Under the pieces are notes generated by a model. The model had not been told where the DNA came from and made no database searches. It saw only the letters and a list, made by a program, of their open reading frames with translations. DNA of 64,000 nucleotides from Desulfuromonas sp. DDH964 (GTDB lineage Bacteria > Desulfobacterota > Desulfuromonadia > Desulfuromonadales > DDH964): positions 2,480,001 through 2,544,000 of the forward strand of contig NZ_CP015080.1 in NCBI RefSeq assembly GCF_001611275.1. The letters are read 5' to 3'. Made by a program: the position numbers and the translations under genes. Shown piece by piece: positions 39,708-46,390 of this stretch; positions within the stretch are counted from its first letter, which is position 1; each line of letters starts with the position of its first letter.

Positions 39708-40122
39708 ACCTGCCCCCTACCGCCCGCTGCTTGTTGTCACCACTCTCATCCTCGCCTTGCTCCTCCCGGGGTGGGCCATGGCTGCCAGCACCCGCATTGC
39801 CGCCTCTGGCCAGGCCGGCTACCGCGGCCTGCTCGAATTTGCCGCGTCACCGCTGCAGACGATGCGGCCGACGGCCTTCACCCTCACCCTGCAGGATCCC
39901 ACCGGCCTGGAGACGACCGCACCGGACGCCAGTTGCTCCCTGGTCATGCCGGCCATGGCCATGCCCGAGAACCGGCCGCGGGTGACCCGCTCTGGCGGCC
40001 ATTTTGCCGGGGAAGCCATCTTCACCATGGCCGGGGCCTGGCAGATGCTGGTCACCCTGCGCCGTGACGGCACCGAGGTTGATCATCTCACCTTCGACAT
40101 TGAGCGGGTCCTCCTTCAGTGA
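39691..40122 (+). CDS. Exported YtkA/FixH-like domain protein
   Basis: A 143-residue protein starting at ATG 39691 with GAGGAG upstream (39679-39684). It has a clear signal peptide (RPLLVVTTLILALLLPGWAMA, cleavage near AMA/AS) and a beta-rich domain of about 110 residues with MPAMAMPENRPRV, which looks like the methionine-rich YtkA-like fold. Methionines could bind copper, and the gene sits inside the cbb3 assembly set, so a copper-handling role is inferred. It overlaps ccoS by 17 bases and the next gene by 4. Confidence 0.72.
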   Translation: MARNNRPAPYRPLLVVTTLILALLLPGWAMAASTRIAASGQAGYRGLLEFAASPLQTMRPTAFTLTLQDPTGLETTAPDASCSLVMPAMAMPENRPRVTRSGGHFAGEAIFTMAGAWQMLVTLRRDGTEVDHLTFDIERVLLQ

Positions 40123-40796
40123 TCGACCCGCTCTACAGCATGGCCCTGATGACCGGGCTGCTCGGCACCGGCCATTGTCTCGGCATGTGCGGCGGGCTGG
40201 TTGCCGCCCTCGGCCTGGCCGGCGAAGGCAGACCGCGCGGCCCTCTGTTTCATCTTGCCTACAACCTCGGCCGCATCACGACCTATACCCTGATCGGCCT
40301 GACCGTCGGCTGGCTCGGCTCGGCGATTGCCTACACCGACGCCTTCAGCCTCTGGAGCCGGATCATCCTAGTCGCTTCGGACCTCTTTATCATCACCCTC
40401 GGTCTCGGCACTGCCGGGCTCCTGGCCCGCATCAACCTCAATCGCCTCGAGTGCGCCCCCCTCCTCCCGGCGCTGACCCGTGGCGCGACACGCCTGGGCG
40501 CTTCGAAGACATCCCTGGTCGGGCTCCCCCTTGGCCTTTTGATGGGGTTCCTCCCCTGCGGTTTCCTTTATGCCCTGGCGATCACGGCGGCGCAGAGTGC
40601 CGACCCCTGGAAGGGAGCGCTGATGCTTGGTGCCTTCGGCGCGGGAACGCTGCCGGGCCTGCTATTTTTCGGTAGCGGCGCCCATTGGCTCGGGCAGAGG
40701 ATGCGGCAGGGAATGATGCGTGCGGCAGGAATGATGGTGGCACTGATGGGTATTTACAATCTGTTCCGGCATGGCCAGCTCCTCGGCTGGTGGTGA
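40119..40796 (+). CDS. SafE/TauE-like membrane protein (cytochrome oxidase-linked)
   Basis: A 225-residue protein with six membrane helices, starting at GTG 40119. The paired motifs GTGHCLGMCGG (about residues 16-26) and GFLPCGFLYA (about 141-150) each carry cysteines and are typical of the DsbD-like/TauE-SafE group found after ccoS. Such proteins are often linked to copper or thiol transport for cytochrome oxidase assembly. Direct evidence for the substrate is lacking. It is the last gene of the cbb3 operon and meets the convergent HTH regulator gene after 22 bases. Confidence 0.82.
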   Translation: MIDPLYSMALMTGLLGTGHCLGMCGGLVAALGLAGEGRPRGPLFHLAYNLGRITTYTLIGLTVGWLGSAIAYTDAFSLWSRIILVASDLFIITLGLGTAGLLARINLNRLECAPLLPALTRGATRLGASKTSLVGLPLGLLMGFLPCGFLYALAITAAQSADPWKGALMLGAFGAGTLPGLLFFGSGAHWLGQRMRQGMMRAAGMMVALMGIYNLFRHGQLLGWW

Positions 40797-40818
40797 CCGG
40801 TGCGGCCCCGGCAAGACC

Positions 40819-41733
40819 TCATTTGCCCGGGTGTTCGGGGATAAAGACTCTCTTGCCCGGGTCCCAGCGGTAACCTTCGGCATCCCAGATATCTTCCAGC
40901 TGGTTCCAGTCGAGATGGACCCCTTTCATCTCGTCAAAGGTGTCGGAGGCGGTGAGCATTTCACTGTCATCGACCCGGCCATCCCCGTTGAGATCGGCCC
41001 AGAGATAGGGGCCAACCTTGATATTATTTTCCCCCAGAAGGGCCGTCGGCGCATTGTTCCCGTTCGGGTTGGCCACGATTTCACCGCTGAAGGACCCCGT
41101 TGATCCCAAGGGAGCATCGGTGGCAGCGCGCACCAGATAGGCAATCAGGGGACGGGTTTCATCCGGCTTGACAATCCAGCGTGCGGTCCCTTCTTCATTA
41201 TTGAGACTCGAAGGGGGCGGGTTCGCCTCGATCAATTGCCACCCCGGCGGGAAGTGTTCGCGCAGGATAAACCCCTTGGTCTCCGGTCCGGCTTCGAGCC
41301 GGACCCGCACCGGGACAATCCCCCCGGGCGCGGCAAACTCGGGCAGAACCCGCTTCGCAATCAGGACCAGGCCCGGACTCTCCTGCCGCTGGTAATAGCC
41401 GAATAGTGCCGCCAAAACCACGACCACGCCGAGCAGCGGCAGGTACCTGATCAATGCGGGGGTGGTCTCTTCTGCGGCCTCCGCAACCGCGGCCATCTCT
41501 TCGATGGCCGGCTGCAACAGCTCATCGACCTCGACTTCGAGGGCAACGGCCAGGTTCAGGGCATTCTCCCGCTTGATGGACGGGTAGCGATTATTCTCCC
41601 AGCGTGAAATCGTATCGGTGGTGACACCAACGACCTTGGCCACGTAGAGCTGGGTCAATTTTTTCTCTTCCCGAATGCGGCGCACGGCGCTGCTGTCAAG
41701 GCAGACCGTTGGCGGCAGGATTTTATTTGCCAT
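40819..41733 (-). CDS. Membrane-anchored XRE-type HTH regulator with EF-hand-like site
   Basis: A 304-residue protein with a cytoplasmic XRE helix-turn-helix (about 15-73, KLTQLYVAKVVGVTTDTISR), one membrane helix (about 96-114), a beta-rich periplasmic domain (about 120-235) and a calcium-site-like loop DLNGDGRVDDSE (247-258) near the C-terminus. The loop resembles dockerin or EF-hand sites. The topology implies that a periplasmic signal, perhaps calcium or another metal, controls DNA binding at the membrane. It is divergent from the PpcA-like cytochrome gene. The regulator role and its targets are inferred. Confidence 0.78.
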   Translation of the reverse strand: MANKILPPTVCLDSSAVRRIREEKKLTQLYVAKVVGVTTDTISRWENNRYPSIKRENALNLAVALEVEVDELLQPAIEEMAAVAEAAEETTPALIRYLPLLGVVVVLAALFGYYQRQESPGLVLIAKRVLPEFAAPGGIVPVRVRLEAGPETKGFILREHFPPGWQLIEANPPPSSLNNEEGTARWIVKPDETRPLIAYLVRAATDAPLGSTGSFSGEIVANPNGNNAPTALLGENNIKVGPYLWADLNGDGRVDDSEMLTASDTFDEMKGVHLDWNQLEDIWDAEGYRWDPGKRVFIPEHPGK

Positions 41734-41800
41734 GCATTCACCTCACAGAGTCGCGCCGAGTCTAGCAAAGCGGCGATAGCCTGTAAACCCTAAACATCGA

Positions 41801-41913
41801 CCCGACTTCATCCTTGGAGCTGACCCGACATTCCATATTCCAACCCATTGATTTCACATGATCAAAACCCGACATCGGGGTGTACGGCGATCGATGTCTA
41901 ATGCATTGTCGGG
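41801..41913. promoter_or_regulatory. Four CCCGAC-type repeats between the HTH regulator and ppcA-like gene
   Basis: CCCGACTT (41801-41808), CCCGACAT (41824-41831), CCCGACAT (41868-41875) and the inverted TTGTCGGG (41906-41913). Start-to-start spacings of the direct copies are 23 and 44 bases, close to multiples of two helical turns. They may be operator sites for the divergent regulator or another protein. Confidence 0.5.
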
Positions 41914-41923
41914 AAAAACCTCT

Positions 41924-41929
41924 TATACT
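41924..41929 (+). promoter_or_regulatory. Probable -10 box of the ppcA-like gene
   Basis: TATACT matches the sigma70 -10 in 5 of 6 positions, 77 bases before the ATG. No good -35 is seen at the right distance; the inverted TTGTCGGG repeat ends 10 bases upstream, so an activator may compensate. Confidence 0.45.
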
Positions 41930-41944
41930 TGTAGCCAACTTAGC

Positions 41945-41973
41945 CAGGCGGAATAGTGGTTAGCGCCCGCCTG
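41945..41973 (+). promoter_or_regulatory. Stem-loop in the ppcA-like 5' leader
   Basis: CAGGCGG (41945-41951) pairs with CCGCCTG (41967-41973) across a 15-base loop, between the -10 box and the ribosome site. It may stabilise the messenger or affect translation. It has a faint tRNA-like look but no acceptor stem. Confidence 0.4.
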
Positions 41974-42005
41974 CCCCATCAACCCGGAAACTGGAGGAAA
42001 TCAAC

Positions 42006-42290
42006 ATGAAACGTCTCATCGTCACCCTGCTCGTCGCCGCTTTCATCGCCGCCGGCTCCCTCGCCTTCGCCGACAACGGCCCGGCCGAAATGAAACTGCC
42101 GGCCAAAATGGGCGAAGTCACCTTCAACCATGCCGGCCATCAGGCCAAAGTTGGCGACTGCAAAGTTTGCCACGAAGCCGGCCCCGGCAAGATCGAAGGT
42201 TTCGGCAAGGACTGGGCTCACAAGCACTGCAAGGACTGCCACAAGGAAAAAGGCGGCCCGACCGGCTGCAAAGACTGCCACAAGAAATAA
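42006..42290 (+). CDS. PpcA-like periplasmic triheme cytochrome c7
   Basis: A 94-residue precursor with a signal peptide (residues 1-22, ending SLAFA) and a mature domain of about 72 residues with three c-type heme motifs: CKVCH (52-56), CKDCH (75-79) and CKDCH (88-92). Spare histidines (H42, H45, H72) suit bis-histidine ligation. Size and motif spacing match the PpcA family, which in Geobacter carries electrons from the inner membrane to outer-membrane conduits during metal reduction. GGAGG precedes the ATG. The gene is monocistronic with a strong terminator. Confidence 0.95.
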   Translation: MKRLIVTLLVAAFIAAGSLAFADNGPAEMKLPAKMGEVTFNHAGHQAKVGDCKVCHEAGPGKIEGFGKDWAHKHCKDCHKEKGGPTGCKDCHKK

Positions 42291-42313
42291 GTTACCGTTC
42301 CACCTGCTCGCCC

Positions 42314-42351
42314 AGAAGGGGGTCGCTGTCCGCAGCGACCCCCTTCTTTTT
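42314..42351 (+). terminator. Rho-independent terminator of the ppcA-like gene
   Basis: AGAAGGGGGTCGCTG (42314-42328) pairs with CAGCGACCCCCTTCT (42333-42347) across TCCG, followed by TTTT. Confidence 0.93.
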
Positions 42352-42473
42352 GTCACCCTTTCCCGCCACGAATAATATTTTTCCTTTTCTTCCCCATCCC
42401 CCCTTTTTTCATCCCGCAGTTGAACAGTTAACCGATCAATTTCATTGTATTTTTTTTCCGAAAAATATTTCCG

Positions 42474-42503
42474 TTGACAGGTCGTTCCGATGAGGAGTAT
42501 ACG
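42474..42503 (+). promoter_or_regulatory. Probable promoter of the ATP-grasp/KamA operon
   Basis: TTGACA (42474-42479), an 18-base spacer and TATACG (42498-42503), about 170 bases before the first start codon. It lies at the end of an AT-rich tract that could act as an UP element. Confidence 0.5.
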
Positions 42504-42670
42504 CATTTCTAACGGTGTCACGTTCCGGTCCAGGACGCGCACGACGATCAAGCGTAAAAAGCAACCCCTTTTTATGGCCTAACGCCTCCGGGCACCCTGG
42601 ACCGAGTGAACAGACCCGCCTCTCCTTCTGGAGAATTACGGCACGATCTGGCTTTGAAAAGGGGTTAAAA

Positions 42671-43753
42671 ATGCATATCGCTCTCGCCTTCAATCTGCGG
42701 GAGGATTCCGTCCAGGCGGCTGACCAGCCTGCCCCGGAACCTCCGTCCGAACCTCCCTCGCAACCGGGTGACGATCGCTACGCCGAATGGGATGACATTC
42801 AGACCATTCGTGCCGTGGCTGACGCCCTCGCCAGCCGGCATCAGGTTTCCCTGGTTAACGCCGCGCACGACCCCTGCCGGGAATTCCGGCGCCTCCGCCC
42901 TGACCTCGTCTTCAATATTGCCGAGGGGCTCAACGGGGCCAGCCGCGAGGCCCAGGTGCCGGCGATGCTCGACTTTCTCGGCCTTCCCTATACCGGCAGC
43001 GACCCGGTCACCCTTGGCATCTGCCTCGACAAGCAGCGGACCAAGGAGATCCTCGCCTACCACCAGATTCCAACCCCGCGCTTCCATGTGGTGCGTTCCC
43101 TGGCCGAAGTGCCGGCCCGGCTGCGCTACCCGCTCCTGGTGAAACCGACCCTGGAAGGATCGAGCAAAGGGGTCACCGACAAGGCGCTGGTGCAGGACCG
43201 CAAGGCGTTGCTGGCCCAGGTTGACTGGGTCCTGTCGGGTTACGGTCAACCGGCCCTGATCGAGGAATACCTGCCGGGGCGGGAATTTACCGTCGCCCTG
43301 CTCGGCAATGGCGAGTCCCTGCGTACCCTGCCGATCGTCGAAATTGACTTCACGACCCTCCCCGCCGGGGTCAATCCGATCTACTCCTTCGAAGCCAAGT
43401 GGCTCTGGGACCAGGAAGAGAACCCGCTGCAGATTTTCGCCTGCCCCGCCCCCCTCGAACCGCTGCTGCAGCGCAACATCGAAGAGACCTGCAAGCGCGC
43501 CTTCCGCGCCATGGGCTGCCGTGACTGGTGCCGCATCGACGTGCGTCTCGATGCGCGCGGCATTCCCAACATCATCGAACTCAACCCGCTTCCCGGCATC
43601 CTGCCGCGTCCGGAGCAGAACAGCTGCTTCCCCAAGGCGGCGCGAGCGTCCGGCCTGACCTACGACGCCATGATTCTCAGCGTGGTCGATGCCGCCTGCG
43701 CGCGGCTCAATCTGGTCCCGGGGGTTGCCGATGAACGTCGCCGTATGCTTTAA
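42671..43753 (+). CDS. ATP-grasp ligase, D-Ala-D-Ala ligase-like (first copy)
   Basis: A 360-residue protein started at ATG 42671, with GGGG six bases upstream. It has the Ddl-like three-part fold: an N-terminal domain with a proline-rich insert (about residues 20-35) and LRPDLVFNIAEGLNGASREAQVPAML, the ATP-grasp lysine strand YPLLVKPTLEGSSKGV, IEEYLPGREFTVALLGNG, and the metal-binding end RIDVRLDARGIPNIIELNPLPG. It probably makes an amide bond between two amino acids or peptides, using ATP. True Ddl usually sits in the murein cluster and is about 300-320 residues, so this is a paralogue with a different substrate. It overlaps the next gene by 23 bases. Confidence 0.85.
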   Translation: MHIALAFNLREDSVQAADQPAPEPPSEPPSQPGDDRYAEWDDIQTIRAVADALASRHQVSLVNAAHDPCREFRRLRPDLVFNIAEGLNGASREAQVPAMLDFLGLPYTGSDPVTLGICLDKQRTKEILAYHQIPTPRFHVVRSLAEVPARLRYPLLVKPTLEGSSKGVTDKALVQDRKALLAQVDWVLSGYGQPALIEEYLPGREFTVALLGNGESLRTLPIVEIDFTTLPAGVNPIYSFEAKWLWDQEENPLQIFACPAPLEPLLQRNIEETCKRAFRAMGCRDWCRIDVRLDARGIPNIIELNPLPGILPRPEQNSCFPKAARASGLTYDAMILSVVDAACARLNLVPGVADERRRML

Positions 43754-44747
43754 CCGCGTCCCCCCCAAGCTCTTCAAGGGGGAAGCCGCCGACCGCATCA
43801 GCGAGGAGGGGGCCGAAGCCGAGGCGCGGGCGGTCAAGAAGGCCCTTACCGAGCTCGGCCACAGCGTGCGCCTGCTGCCGCTGGCCGGCGACGTCGCCCC
43901 CTTCATCGAGGAGTTGCGCAGCAGCCGCAGTGAACTGGTCTTCAACCTCTGCGAAGGGTTCTGGGGAAACAGCCGCCTCGAACTGCACGTCGCAGCGCTC
44001 TTCGACCTGCTGGGGCTTGCCTACACCGGGGCGCCCCCTCTCGCTCTCGGTCTCACTCAGGACAAGGTCCGCACCAAGGACCTGCTGGTCCGCCACGGTC
44101 TGCCGACACCGAAGTATATCCTCGTCAAGATGGGGGAACAGTTCCCGAAAACCCGCGACCTCACCTACCCGCTGATCGTCAAACCGCGCTTCGAAGACGC
44201 CTCGCTGGGCATCACCAATGAGAGCATCGTCGCCAACGAGCGTGCCCTGAAAAAACGGATTCAGTACGTCCACGACACCTACCGCCAGGGCGCCCTGGTC
44301 GAGGAATTCATCGAAGGGCGCGAGCTCAACGCCGCAGTGATCGGCAACGGTCCCTTCGAGGTGTTGCCGGTTTCTGAAATCCTGTTCCAGCCCGGGCTCA
44401 AGCACTCGATTGTCAGTTACGACGGCAAGTGGCTGGAAGATTCCCCCGAATACGTCCGCACCGAACCGGTCTGCCCCACCCTCCTCAAGGCCAAGGAAGG
44501 CATCCTGGTCAAAGACGTGGCGCTGCGCGCCTACAAGATCCTCGAATGCCGTGACTACGCGCGGGTCGACATCCGCCTGCGCGATGGTGTCCCCTACATC
44601 CTCGAGGTCAATGCCAATCCCGACATCTCCCCCGGCGCCGGCCTCGCCCGCGCCGCCCGCGTCGGCGGGCTCCCCTATAGCAAACTGATCGAGCGGATTC
44701 TCGGCATGGCCCTCAAACGCAAGGAGCTGCAAAGTGCGAAAGCTTGA
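43731..44747 (+). CDS. ATP-grasp ligase, D-Ala-D-Ala ligase-like (second copy)
   Basis: A 338-residue protein started at ATG 43731, supported by a GGGGG site just upstream. It is a distant paralogue of the preceding gene, with ELVFNLCEGFWGNSRLELHVAALFD, YPLIVKPRFEDASLGITN, LVEEFIEGRELNAAVIGN and RVDIRLRDGVPYILEVNANPDI. The last motif holds the metal-binding Glu and Asn. The ending differs from Ddl (NANPDISPGAGLARAARVGG), so the second substrate is probably not D-alanine. Two adjacent ligases imply two successive condensations or a heterodimer. It overlaps the GNAT gene by 14 bases. Confidence 0.85.
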   Translation: MNVAVCFNRVPPKLFKGEAADRISEEGAEAEARAVKKALTELGHSVRLLPLAGDVAPFIEELRSSRSELVFNLCEGFWGNSRLELHVAALFDLLGLAYTGAPPLALGLTQDKVRTKDLLVRHGLPTPKYILVKMGEQFPKTRDLTYPLIVKPRFEDASLGITNESIVANERALKKRIQYVHDTYRQGALVEEFIEGRELNAAVIGNGPFEVLPVSEILFQPGLKHSIVSYDGKWLEDSPEYVRTEPVCPTLLKAKEGILVKDVALRAYKILECRDYARVDIRLRDGVPYILEVNANPDISPGAGLARAARVGGLPYSKLIERILGMALKRKELQSAKA

Positions 44748-45204
44748 ACGGTCCGACTTGCCGGAACTGGAGCGCGTACTGCGCGCCACCAGCGCCTTCA
44801 CCGAGCCGGAGGTCGAATGCGCCATGGAACTGCTGCATATCGTCCTCGATGATCCGGCCCAGAAGGACTACCTGGTGGCGGTGGCTGACCACGAGGGCAA
44901 GGCTGCCGGCTACATCCTCTACGGCCCGGTGCCGGTGACCGAGGGGAACTTCGACATCTACTGGATCGCCACCGATCCGGCGGTGCAGGGAAAAGGGCTC
45001 GGCCGCGCGCTGATGGAATTTGCCGAAGCCGATGCCCGCGCCCGCGGCGCCCGCATGGTCTGCCTGGAGACCTCCTCCCAGGGGGGGTACCAGCGCACCC
45101 GGCGCTTTTACGACCAGGCCGGCTATATCCAGGAGTCGTGTATCCGGGACTTTTACAAGCCCGGCGATGATCGCCTCACCTACGTCAAACGCTTTTCTTC
45201 CTGA
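44734..45204 (+). CDS. GNAT-family N-acetyltransferase
   Basis: A 156-residue single GNAT domain starting at GTG 44734 with AAGGAG seven bases upstream. The acetyl-CoA-binding stretch is IYWIATDPAVQGKGLGRALMEFAE, with the Q/RxxGxG/A loop as QGKGLG, followed by RGARMVCLETSSQGGYQRTRRFYDQAGY. It would acetylate an amine. Next to a lysine 2,3-aminomutase homologue this recalls AblB, which acetylates beta-lysine, but it is shorter than AblB (about 270 residues), so it is not a simple orthologue. Confidence 0.85.
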   Translation: MRKLERSDLPELERVLRATSAFTEPEVECAMELLHIVLDDPAQKDYLVAVADHEGKAAGYILYGPVPVTEGNFDIYWIATDPAVQGKGLGRALMEFAEADARARGARMVCLETSSQGGYQRTRRFYDQAGYIQESCIRDFYKPGDDRLTYVKRFSS

Positions 45205-45222
45205 GGAGGAGACAAAAAGAGG

Positions 45223-46308
45223 ATGGAGACCTGGCAGAAACTGTTGCAGGCAAGCATTACCCGTCCGAAAGATCTGACCCGGCGCTTCGGCGTCGATCCG
45301 CAGCCGCTCGAAGCGGTGGCGGAAGCCTACCCGATGCGGGTCAACCCCTACTATCTCGGCCTGATCCGCGAGGTCGGCGACCCGATCTGGCGTCAGGCGG
45401 TTCCCGCCGCCGAGGAACTGCAAGACGCGGTCTGCGTCGCCGATCCGCTGGAGGAGGAGAACCAAAGCCCGGTACCGAACCTGGTGCACCGTTACCCCGA
45501 CCGCGCCCTCTTTCTGGTGTCGTCGGAATGCGCCATGTACTGCCGCTTCTGCACCCGCAAGCGCAAGGTCGGCGGCGAGAATATGGTCATTACCCGCGAG
45601 ACCCTGCAGGCCGGTATCGATTACATCCGCAGCAAGCCCGAGATCCGCGACGTTATCCTCTCCGGCGGTGACCCGCTGCTCCTCGGCGACGAGCGCCTCG
45701 AGTGGATCCTCAAGGAATTGCGGGCAATCCCCAGCGTCGAGATCATCCGCATCGGCACCCGCGTGCCGGTGGTCCTGCCGCAGCGCATCACCCCCAACCT
45801 GGTGCGGCTGCTGCGCAAGTATCACCCACTCTACATCAACACCCACTTCAACCACCCCGACGAGATCACCGAGACCGCCGCCAAGGCCTGCGGCCGCCTT
45901 GCCGACGCCGGCATCCCGCTTGGCAACCAGACCGTGCTGCTGCGCGGCGTCAACGACGATCCGGCGGTGATGAAGCGCCTGATGCAGAAGCTCCTCACCA
46001 TCCGGGTCAAGCCCTACTACATCTACCAGGCCGACCTGGTACAGGGGACCGACCACTTCCGCACCAGCGTCGAAGAGGGGATCGAGATCATCCGCGCCCT
46101 GCGCGGCCACACCAGCGGCATGGGGGTGCCGGCCTATGTCATCGACGCCCCCGGCGGCGGCGGCAAGATCCCGATCCTTCCCGACTACCTGCAGAGTCTC
46201 GGCGAAGAGGTTGTCCTGAAGAACTACCGCGGCGAGACCTACCGCTACACCAACGCCCAGGCGGTAATGACCGAGGACCAGCGCAAGGTGGTCAACGAAA
46301 ACCGCTGA
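45223..46308 (+). CDS. Radical SAM lysine 2,3-aminomutase-family protein (KamA-like)
   Basis: A 361-residue radical SAM enzyme. The [4Fe-4S]/SAM cysteines are C103, C107 and C110 (CAMYCRFCTRKRKVG). Residues that bind lysine and PLP in the clostridial enzyme appear conserved: D271 (YQADLVQGTDHFRT), D308 and K315 (VIDAPGGGGKIPILP). It therefore probably moves an alpha-amino group to the beta position of lysine or a close analogue. EpmB, the EF-P modifier, differs in these parts, so that role is less likely. Classical KamA is about 415 residues; this is shorter at both ends. It follows the GNAT gene by 18 bases. Confidence 0.9.
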   Translation: METWQKLLQASITRPKDLTRRFGVDPQPLEAVAEAYPMRVNPYYLGLIREVGDPIWRQAVPAAEELQDAVCVADPLEEENQSPVPNLVHRYPDRALFLVSSECAMYCRFCTRKRKVGGENMVITRETLQAGIDYIRSKPEIRDVILSGGDPLLLGDERLEWILKELRAIPSVEIIRIGTRVPVVLPQRITPNLVRLLRKYHPLYINTHFNHPDEITETAAKACGRLADAGIPLGNQTVLLRGVNDDPAVMKRLMQKLLTIRVKPYYIYQADLVQGTDHFRTSVEEGIEIIRALRGHTSGMGVPAYVIDAPGGGGKIPILPDYLQSLGEEVVLKNYRGETYRYTNAQAVMTEDQRKVVNENR

Positions 46309-46330
46309 TCTTCACCGCAAGGTGCCGTGC

Positions 46331-46376
46331 AACGCCAAAGGCCTGCCCCAACTGGGGCAGGCCTTTGGCGTTTATT
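46331..46376. terminator. Bidirectional terminator between kamA-like and deacetylase genes
   Basis: A perfect 19-bp inverted repeat (46331-46349 and 46354-46372, loop AACT), containing CCAAAGGCCTGCCCC and followed by TTTATT on the plus strand. It separates convergent genes. Confidence 0.88.
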
Positions 46377-46390
46377 CAGCTGTTTTCCCG

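Larger units (their letters stand above)
42291..42670. other. 380-bp intergenic region after the ppcA-like gene
   Basis: It holds the ppcA-like terminator (42314-42351), an AT-rich stretch (about 42395-42475), a likely promoter for the next operon (42474-42503) and a roughly 170-base leader. I see no gene in it; the upstream extension of the first ATP-grasp frame here reads as low-complexity sequence. Confidence 0.6.

Noticed and set aside
41848-41865. Possible FNR box upstream of the ppcA-like gene
   Set aside because: The half-sites TTGAT and ATCAA are separated by 8 bases; FNR-type sites need 4.
41945-41983. tRNA-like sequence upstream of the ppcA-like gene
   Set aside because: Only one stem and a D-arm-like phrase are visible. 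There is no acceptor stem, anticodon loop or TPsiC arm, so it is listed only as a leader stem-loop.
42639-42653. Possible sigma54 promoter before the ATP-grasp operon
   Set aside because: CGGCACG is present, but the GC of the -12 element is one base too close (GGCT instead of TTGC), so the spacing does not fit.
45223-46308. KamA-like protein as EpmB, the EF-P lysine modifier
   Set aside because: The motifs for lysine binding are of the free-lysine KamA type, and no epmA or efp gene is nearby. EpmB also differs in the C-terminal GGGGK region.
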